From NCBI GenBank assembly GCA_019244415.1, contig JAFASN010000084.1:1-64000 (forward strand): DNA of 64,000 bases, read 5' to 3'. A program made the translations under genes and the position numbers. The notes below the pieces were generated by a model, which was not told where the DNA came from, did no database searches, and saw only the letters and a list, made by a program, of their open reading frames with translations. The DNA is from Verrucomicrobiota bacterium (lineage in GTDB: Bacteria; Verrucomicrobiota; Verrucomicrobiia; Chthoniobacterales; UBA10450). Below, piece after piece: positions 58,574 through 64,000 of this stretch. Each line of letters starts with the position of its first letter. Position 1 is the stretch's first letter.

Positions 58574-59076
58574 CGCGACATCGCGTACTCGCGATCGCTC
58601 TCCTTGACTGTTTTCGCACAAATGTGGGAGCATGAATCCGCTTTCGCACGACAGCGCTTTGCCTGCGTACTTGTTTCACAAGTTGCAGGCCGGTGCCGTC
58701 GAAAAAGTTTTCCAGAATGCCACACGCTCCATCACTTACAGATTTTGTCGCGGTGCTGATCATGTTTAGCACCATGTCGAGCGCTGCCGTTGTCGGCGGC
58801 CGCCAGCTTGCACGCCAGCAACGACGCCGGCGTCGCAGACGCCGCTCGCAGCTGCACGTGGTGTAAGTACGGGCGGCTTTTTCAGGCGCTTCCTATTCTT
58901 CGTCTAAACGAAGCGGCGTCTCCGGACGGACGAATTTCGGTTGCCAAGTTATCGCTTTCCGGCATCTTAGCCGTTCGGCCGCCACGTGGCGCGAGCTTCC
59001 AGCTTGCGGCCCAGCTTCGCTGGCAAAAGGCAATCTCCTGGAGGTTGCTCTACCATCACGCGGGCGATTCTTACTT
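58574..59076 (+). other. Intergenic region clpB-rpsB rich in palindromes
   Basis: About 500 bases with no convincing gene. It contains an ATCGCG-TACT-CGCGAT hairpin after clpB, a perfect 14-base palindrome CGACGCCGGCGTCG at 58822-58835, and repeated CCAGCTTGC/GCCAGC units (58801-58820 and 58998-59025). These look like REP-type elements. The rpsB promoter must lie here, but I see no clear pair of boxes. Confidence 0.5.
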
Positions 59077-59808
59077 ATGGCGGAAACGACTGAACTTGTG
59101 CCGGAGTTGCTGGAAGCGGGCGTGCATTTCGGGCATCAGACCAAGCGCTGGAACCCGAAGATGCGGCCTTACATCTTCGAGCAGAAAAACCAGATTTACA
59201 TCATCAACCTGGATGAAACCGTGCGGCAGTTGCGGCGCGCAACCGAGTTTCTCCAGGAAGTGACACGGCGCGGCGGCAAGATTTTGTTCGTCGGCTGCAA
59301 AAAGCAGGCGCAGGAAGCCGTGAAAGAAGCGGCGCTCGCGTGCGGCCAGTTCTACGTGAACCAACGGTGGCTGGGCGGGACATTGACGAATTTGACGACG
59401 ATCCGGAAGAGCATCGGCCGGCTGAAGTATATCGAGGAGATTGAGCAATCGCCTGAGTACCGGAAAATGGGAAAGCAGGAGATCGCGGCCCTCAATCGCG
59501 AAGGAGCCAAGCTGCGGCGCAATCTCGATGGGATTCTCGACATGGCGCAGTTACCGGATGCGCTCGTGATTGTGGACACGACGCGCGAGCAGAACGCGGT
59601 GAACGAAGCGCGCCGGCTGAATATTCCGACGGTGGCAATTGTAGATACCAACGCCGACCCGGATATCATTGATTACCCGATCGCCGGCAACGACGACGCG
59701 ATCCGTGCCATCCGCGTGGTTTTGCAGAAGCTGGTGGACGCGATTGTTTCGGCCAAGGCGGATTCGCCGGTGGCCGGACAAGCCGAGATGGCGGGTGTAT
59801 CGGCGTAG
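59077..59808 (+). CDS. rpsB: 30S ribosomal protein S2
   Basis: 243 residues of S2, with the GVHFGHQTKRWNPKMRPYI segment, the ISTRWLG-type stretch (FYVNQRWLGGTLTN) and PDALVIVDTTREQNAVNEA. Binds 16S rRNA at the head/body junction. The rpsB-tsf order is the usual one; 97 bases separate the genes. Confidence 0.97.
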   Translation: MAETTELVPELLEAGVHFGHQTKRWNPKMRPYIFEQKNQIYIINLDETVRQLRRATEFLQEVTRRGGKILFVGCKKQAQEAVKEAALACGQFYVNQRWLGGTLTNLTTIRKSIGRLKYIEEIEQSPEYRKMGKQEIAALNREGAKLRRNLDGILDMAQLPDALVIVDTTREQNAVNEARRLNIPTVAIVDTNADPDIIDYPIAGNDDAIRAIRVVLQKLVDAIVSAKADSPVAGQAEMAGVSA

Positions 59809-59838
59809 CGCGACGCGTCGAGAGTTGATGGTTGAGGT

Positions 59839-59887
59839 TTGAGAGACTCTCAATCAGCCACTGCGCGGCTCTCAACTTTCAACTAAC
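59839..59887 (+). promoter_or_regulatory. Palindrome and tsf leader motif
   Basis: TTGAGAG-A-CTCTCAA at 59839-59853 (a 7+1+7 palindrome) is followed by CTCTCAACTTTCAACTAAC at 59869-59887, 17 of 19 identical to the rplJ leader at 6520. It may set the S2:EF-Ts ratio. Confidence 0.4.
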
Positions 59888-59905
59888 GACACTCAACTAT
59901 TTTTC

Positions 59906-60523
59906 ATGCAAATTGATCCAAAACTCGTAAAAGAACTCCGCGAAAAAACGAACGCGGGCATGATGGATTGCAAGCGCGCGCTGACGGAGGCCAACGGCGA
60001 TCTTGGGAGGGCGGAACAGATTTTGCGCACAAAAGGCATCGCAAGCGCGAGTAAGAAGGCTTCGCGGGCAACGAAGGAAGGCATCGTGGCCAGTTACATC
60101 CACCTGCAAGGCAAAGTGGGCGTGCTCGTCGAGGTAAACTGCGAGACGGATTTTGTGGCGAAAAATGAGAATTTCAGGGCGTTTGTGAAGGACATCACGC
60201 TGCACATCGCCGCGGCGCATCCGTTGTACGTCAGCCGCGAAGACGTACCCGGCGCCTTGGTGGAAGCCGAGCGCGAGATTTACAAAGCGCAGGTCAAGGG
60301 AAAGCCGGAGCCGGTGATCAGCAAGATTGTGGAGGGGAAGCTGGAAAAATTTTACAGCACCGTTTGCCTGTTGGAGCAGGGGTTCATCAAGAATCCAGAC
60401 CAGACGATCAAGGAGTTGGTGAGTACTAAGATCGCGGAGCTGGGCGAGAACATTGTGGTGCGGCGTTTTACGCGTTATTTGGTGGGCGAGCCGCTGGGGC
60501 ACGATGAAAATAGTGATGAGTGA
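59906..60523 (+). CDS. tsf: Elongation factor Ts, short form
   Basis: 205 residues. The N-terminal UBA-like domain is followed by the EF-Tu-binding TNAGMMDCKRAL and CETDFVAKNENF motifs. It exchanges GDP on EF-Tu. At about 205 residues it is the single-subdomain core form found in several phyla, shorter than the 283 residues of E. coli. Pairs of complementary sequences overlap its stop codon. Confidence 0.96.
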   Translation: MQIDPKLVKELREKTNAGMMDCKRALTEANGDLGRAEQILRTKGIASASKKASRATKEGIVASYIHLQGKVGVLVEVNCETDFVAKNENFRAFVKDITLHIAAAHPLYVSREDVPGALVEAEREIYKAQVKGKPEPVISKIVEGKLEKFYSTVCLLEQGFIKNPDQTIKELVSTKIAELGENIVVRRFTRYLVGEPLGHDENSDE

Positions 60524-60572
60524 CGCACTTCCGGGCGATGTTCCGGCTCGCTGAGACTCATCACGCGTCACT
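60513..60572. repeat. Alternative hairpins at tsf stop codon
   Basis: GTGATGAGT (60513-60521) pairs perfectly with ACTCATCAC (60556-60564), and AGTGACGC (60519-60526) pairs with GCGTCACT (60565-60572). The two structures share bases and are mutually exclusive. There is no T-run; RNA stability or a repeat origin is more likely than termination. Confidence 0.4.
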
Positions 60573-60696
60573 GTTTCCCGACACGCGCATTCGCTCGTCC
60601 GCGTGCGTTTCCTTTTAGCGCGGCAGGCGATTGCGCGCGCCGGGCTTTCAGGTGTTCTGGGGCCTGAAACACGGAACTCAACCTTAGGAAGAAAAA

Positions 60697-61194
60697 ATGA
60701 AACTTGATTCGCTGGAACCGCTGTTCGTCGAGGAACTGCGGGACATCTACAACGCTGAAAACCAACTCACGAAAGCGCTGCCGAAAATGGCTAAAGCGGC
60801 CAGCTCGGAAGAACTAAAGAGCGCTTTTCAGGAGCATCTCGAGCAGACGAAGGAGCACATGGAGCGATTGGAGGAAATCTTCGAGGAGCTCGGCAAAAAG
60901 CCGACGGGAAAAACCTGCAAGGCGATGAAGGGGCTCATCGAAGAAGGCTCCGAGATGATGCAGGAAGATGGCGAGGACTCGGTTATTGACGCGGCGATTA
61001 TCGCGGCAGCGCAAAAGATCGAGCACTACGAGATCGCCAGCTATGGCACGGTGCGGGCATGGGCAGAGCAACTGGGGAAAGACGATGCCGTTGATCTGCT
61101 CCAGCAAACGCTCGACGAGGAATCGGAGACGAACGAAAAGCTGACGGAACTCGCGGAAAGCTCGATCAACGTCGAAGCGAAAGCGGGAGAGTAG
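60697..61194 (+). CDS. Ferritin-like DUF892 (YciF family) protein
   Basis: 165 residues forming a four-helix bundle of the DUF892/YciF family: FVEELRDIYNAENQLTKAL, LEQTKEHMERLEEIFEEL and IIAAAQKIEHYEIASYGTVR. The glutamate/histidine set fits a di-iron site. These proteins are induced by osmotic or general stress; function is otherwise unclear. ATG is preceded by AGGAAG, and a strong terminator follows. Confidence 0.92.
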   Translation: MKLDSLEPLFVEELRDIYNAENQLTKALPKMAKAASSEELKSAFQEHLEQTKEHMERLEEIFEELGKKPTGKTCKAMKGLIEEGSEMMQEDGEDSVIDAAIIAAAQKIEHYEIASYGTVRAWAEQLGKDDAVDLLQQTLDEESETNEKLTELAESSINVEAKAGE

Positions 61195-61212
61195 GGTCGT
61201 CTTAAGTACGGG

Positions 61213-61255
61213 AAAGCCGCCGGCGGGTTCTTGCACCGGTGCGGCGGCTTTTGTT
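61213..61255 (+). terminator. Intrinsic terminator after the DUF892 gene
   Basis: AAAGCCGCCG (61213-61222) pairs with CGGCGGCTTT (61242-61251), 10 bp, loop 19, followed by TTGTTTTC. A copy of AAGTAC sits immediately before the stem. Confidence 0.85.
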
Positions 61256-61324
61256 TTCGCGCTGATGCCACCGCATTGTCGCCGTGTTGCATGCGCGTGA
61301 CACAAGGCGCACCCTTCAACCGCA

Positions 61325-63034
61325 ATGGGCTTGACCACCTACCGTCGCAAGCGCGACTTCGATGTCACGGCCGAGCCGGCCGGTACGTCGCAGCCAAAGG
61401 CGAAAACGAAGGCGGCGCGATTTGTCATTCAAAAGCATGATGCCACACGCTTGCACTACGATTTCCGCCTCGAGATGGAAGGTGTACTCAAGTCTTGGGC
61501 AATACCAAAAGGGTTGCCGTGGGCGCAGGCGGAAAAACATCTCGCCGTCGAGGTGGAAGATCATCCGATCGAGTACGGCGACTTCGAAGGGATCATTCCC
61601 GAGGGGCAATATGGCGGCGGCACGGTGATGTTATGGGACCGTGGGACGTATGAAGTGACTCACGCCGACAGCCCGCTGGCGGGTCTTCGCGCCGGCAAGT
61701 TCCACGTGATTTTGCACGGCAAAAAAGCGCAGGGCGAATGGGCGATGATCCGTATTCGCCCCCAAGGCGACAAGAACCAGTGGCTCCTCATGAAAACGGG
61801 CGGCAGCGTGAAGCCGCTCTCAAGCAAGCGCGATGATGAGTCAGTGAAAACCGGCCGGACGATGAAGCAGATCGCGGCGCAGGCGGATGCGGAGTGGCAA
61901 TCGAACCGGGTGGAACAACAAAGTACGGGCTCCGAGTTCAAGTCGCGCATTCGTGCCGCGATCAAAAGGAAAACAGCGGGGGTGGCGGAGCCAAGCCGGT
62001 CGGTGTCCGACAAGAAGGAAGCTGGCAGTTTGCTCCAGCTCCCGAAAGCCAAAGCGCAATTCATCGAGCCGATGAAGCCGCGGCTGGTTGAGCAACTGCC
62101 GGCGGGCGGCAATCGGAGCTACGAGTTGAAGTTCGATGGCATCCGCGCGCTGGCGGTGAAGAGCAGCGGCCGTCGCGTGCAACTCATTTCGCGCAACGAG
62201 AAAGAACTTAACAAACGATTTCCCGAGATCGCGGCGGCGTGTGAGGAGATTGCGGCCGAGCAATTCGTCATCGACGGCGAAGTCGTCGCGGTGGACGAGG
62301 AGGGTCGCTCGTCATTCCAGCTTTTGCAGCGGGGCGAACTTGATGCGCAAGATGCGCCGCTGCTGTTTTACGCTTTTGATCTTCTGCAAATGAACGGCCG
62401 CAGTCTGCTGTCGTTACCGCTGACGGAGCGCAAACAGTTGCTTGGGGCGATGCTGCCGAAAACGAGTAACGCGATCCGTTTTTCCGGTGAACTTCCGGGT
62501 GAACCGCAAACGTTGCTTGAGGAAGTGAAGCGCCGCGGGCTCGAAGGTTTGATCGGTAAACAGCGCGATTCAGTGTACGAGCCGGGGCGGCGGAGCGGCG
62601 CATGGATCAAAATCAAGTGTGTCAACGAACAGGAATTCGTCATCGGTGGGTACACGCCGCCAGCCGGCTCACGTAAATTCTTCGGAGCGCTGCTCGTGGG
62701 GTACTACGACCGGAAGCGGTTGCTCTTTGCCGGCAAAGTCGGAACCGGATTTGACGCGAAATCGCTGGCTGAGCTGTACCAGAAAATGCGCTCCGAAAAA
62801 GCCGAGGCATGCCCATTTGCCGATCTGCCGTCGAAGCAAAACGGGCAATGGGTGCAGGGCATTACGCCCGGCGAAATGCGCAGGTGCACCTGGGTGAAAC
62901 CAAAGTTCGTGTGCCAGATTAAATTCGCCGAGTGGACCCGCGATTTGAAATTGCGTCAGCCGGTATTTCTCGGATTGCGCGAGGACAAGGCCGCGCGCGA
63001 AGTGGTGAGGGAAAACGGATCAGCGGGCGCGTGA
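61325..63034 (+). CDS. ligD: LigD-type ATP-dependent DNA ligase with phosphoesterase domain
   Basis: 569 residues. An N-terminal 3'-phosphoesterase domain (about 35-165: RLHYDFRLEMEGVLKSWAIP, GDFEGIIPEGQYGGGTVMLWD) and a linker precede the ligase domain with the nucleotidyl lysine K269 in YELKFDGIRAL, then EFVIDGEVVAVDEEG and GLIGKQRDSVYEPGRRSGAWIKIK. The polymerase/primase domain of full LigD is missing. It should seal and clean double-strand break ends in Ku-dependent end joining; no ku gene is in this window. It overlaps the convergent permease gene by 15 bases. Confidence 0.93.
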   Translation: MGLTTYRRKRDFDVTAEPAGTSQPKAKTKAARFVIQKHDATRLHYDFRLEMEGVLKSWAIPKGLPWAQAEKHLAVEVEDHPIEYGDFEGIIPEGQYGGGTVMLWDRGTYEVTHADSPLAGLRAGKFHVILHGKKAQGEWAMIRIRPQGDKNQWLLMKTGGSVKPLSSKRDDESVKTGRTMKQIAAQADAEWQSNRVEQQSTGSEFKSRIRAAIKRKTAGVAEPSRSVSDKKEAGSLLQLPKAKAQFIEPMKPRLVEQLPAGGNRSYELKFDGIRALAVKSSGRRVQLISRNEKELNKRFPEIAAACEEIAAEQFVIDGEVVAVDEEGRSSFQLLQRGELDAQDAPLLFYAFDLLQMNGRSLLSLPLTERKQLLGAMLPKTSNAIRFSGELPGEPQTLLEEVKRRGLEGLIGKQRDSVYEPGRRSGAWIKIKCVNEQEFVIGGYTPPAGSRKFFGALLVGYYDRKRLLFAGKVGTGFDAKSLAELYQKMRSEKAEACPFADLPSKQNGQWVQGITPGEMRRCTWVKPKFVCQIKFAEWTRDLKLRQPVFLGLREDKAAREVVRENGSAGA

Positions 63035-63838
63035 GCGCAGCGCGACCGACGCAATTGATATGACGAACAATAGTACGCCGAAGGTGCAGACAATCGCCGC
63101 GCCCGATGGAAAGTCGCCGTAAAACGACCAGAAAAGCCCGATGATTCCGCCGAGTAATGAGATGATCCAACCGAGCAAGAGGCGCAGCGGCGTGGAGCGG
63201 GCGAGTGTCACTGCGCACACAGCGGGCACGATTAAGTAGCTGAAAACGAGCAGTACGCCAGCGACGCGCACGAACACCGTCACGACCACACCGAAGGTGG
63301 CGTAGAAAAGAAAATCCCAGAGCCGAACCTTGAGCCCGCGCTCGTAGGCCGACGCCCGGTCGAACGACACAAGCATGAAGTTCCGCCGCAACAGGAAGTG
63401 AAGTACGCCGACGGCAACAAAGACGGCGAAACATTTCCAGACTTCCACCGCGCTCACGACCGTGATGTCGCCTACCAGCATGTTGCGGATTTCCTCGTTG
63501 CCGTGCGGTGACTTCGACAATAAAAGTACCGCGGCAGCGGCGGCCACGACGTACGCGATGCCGATGATCGCTTCCTGCGGGATCTCGCTTTCGCGTTTCC
63601 CTGTCGTCGCAAACAGGGCCGCGCCGACCAGCGTAAGAGCAAGCCCGATCGCGTAGGAGATGAAGCTCTCCGGCTCGAAGTTCAAAAGTACGGCGATGCA
63701 GATGCCGAGCGACGCCATTTGCGCCATGGCGATGTCGATAAAAATAATGCCGCGCTGGACCACGTGCAGCCCGAGGTAAACCAGCAGCCACGGCAAAAGA
63801 ATGCAAGCCGCAATGGGCCAGAACATCACGTCAAACAT
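63020..63838 (-). CDS. Metal ABC transporter permease (ZnuB/MntB family)
   Basis: 272 residues with about eight or nine helices of the ABC-3 type. FIDIAMAQMASLGI, the polar loop near GDITVVSAVEVWK and FSYLIVPAVCAVTLA are family features. It transports Zn(II), Mn(II) or Fe. The binding-protein tail lies 76 bases upstream; the ATPase gene is not visible and must be outside the window or elsewhere. Confidence 0.88.
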   Translation of the reverse strand: MFDVMFWPIAACILLPWLLVYLGLHVVQRGIIFIDIAMAQMASLGICIAVLLNFEPESFISYAIGLALTLVGAALFATTGKRESEIPQEAIIGIAYVVAAAAAVLLLSKSPHGNEEIRNMLVGDITVVSAVEVWKCFAVFVAVGVLHFLLRRNFMLVSFDRASAYERGLKVRLWDFLFYATFGVVVTVFVRVAGVLLVFSYLIVPAVCAVTLARSTPLRLLLGWIISLLGGIIGLFWSFYGDFPSGAAIVCTFGVLLFVISIASVALRSRAR

Positions 63839-63914
63839 GTGAATGGTGACGGGTGATCAGCGAACGGGTAAACGCGCTTGGTCTATTCACAGTTCACCGG
63901 TCGGTATTCAGATA

Positions 63915-64000
63915 CTACCTCAGGGCCGCGGCCAATCGCGAGACCAGCGTGTCGATAAGTTCAATGTAAGTACCAGTGTTCGGCAGCGCGCCGGGATATT
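63915..64000 (-). CDS. Metal ABC transporter substrate-binding protein, C-terminal end
   Basis: The last 28 codons of a minus-strand gene running off the window: YPGALPNTGTYIELIDTLVS then RLAAALR. The TYIELIDTLV pattern resembles the terminal helix of ZnuA/MntC-type periplasmic binding proteins, which fits the permease next door. The sequence is too short for certainty. Confidence 0.5.
   Translation of the reverse strand, partial: YPGALPNTGTYIELIDTLVSRLAAALR

Noticed and set aside
58790-59263. A 157-codon frame crossing the rpsB start
   Set aside because: Composed mainly of repeat sequence and overlaps rpsB out of frame.

Overview
The window looks like chromosome from a free-living, GC-rich Gram-negative bacterium, most likely a soil Verrucomicrobiota (Chthoniobacterales-like). 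The best lineage clue is the secreted delta-60 repeat protein at 7922-10996, whose duplicated C-terminal module is typical of that phylum. Lipobox and signal peptides, a TonB-like domain and many secreted hydrolases fit a diderm cell. No prophage, transposase or CRISPR array was found. RNA genes are limited to one tRNA-Cys.

Layout. 1-19.4 kb is a ribosomal protein/RNA polymerase cluster (rplK, rplA, rplJ, rplL, rpoB, rpoC) that has been opened twice. Six minus-strand genes (DUF885 peptidase, GH26-like glycosidase, OsmC, two unknowns, aquaporin) lie between rplK and rplA, and the 3 kb delta-60 gene lies between rplL and rpoB. Promoter-like sites precede rplA and rpoB, as expected if each block now needs its own start. 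19.4-24.2 kb: cobalamin adenosyltransferase, tilS, a Ser/Thr kinase and a pseudouridine synthase. 24.2-29.4 kb: a glycan locus with a GT-C membrane transferase and an 859-residue glycosidase-glycosyltransferase fusion, followed by hemL. 29.5-35 kb: tRNA-Cys, msrB, MFS, PLD-family protein, small secreted proteins and a frameshifted acetyltransferase. 35-37.8 kb: a radical SAM/UdgX DNA-repair pair. 37.8-46.6 kb: GH15 glucanase, DUF6572, PLP lyase, FkbM methyltransferase, transaldolase, S10 peptidase, UvsE and DUF4256. 46.7-50.7 kb: esterase, then an ABC ATPase with an ABC-2 permease fused to an amidohydrolase. 50.7-55.2 kb: a minus-strand run of RibD-like reductase, flippase-like membrane protein, TIM-barrel isomerase and MFS exporter. 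55.2-59 kb: palindromic repeats, a 34-residue membrane ORF, an internally deleted CPBP protease relic and clpB. 59-64 kb: rpsB, tsf, a ferritin-like DUF892 protein, LigD without a polymerase domain, and a metal-ion ABC permease with the tail of its binding protein.

Two themes stand out. DNA damage functions recur (UdgX/rSAM, UvsE, LigD, MsrB, OsmC), which suits a UV- and desiccation-exposed habitat. The window is also saturated with the hexamer RAGTAC (R = A/G) in either orientation: I counted about 29 in the first 7.5 kb where about 7 are expected by chance, in genes on both strands and in spacers. This is the least explained signal here.
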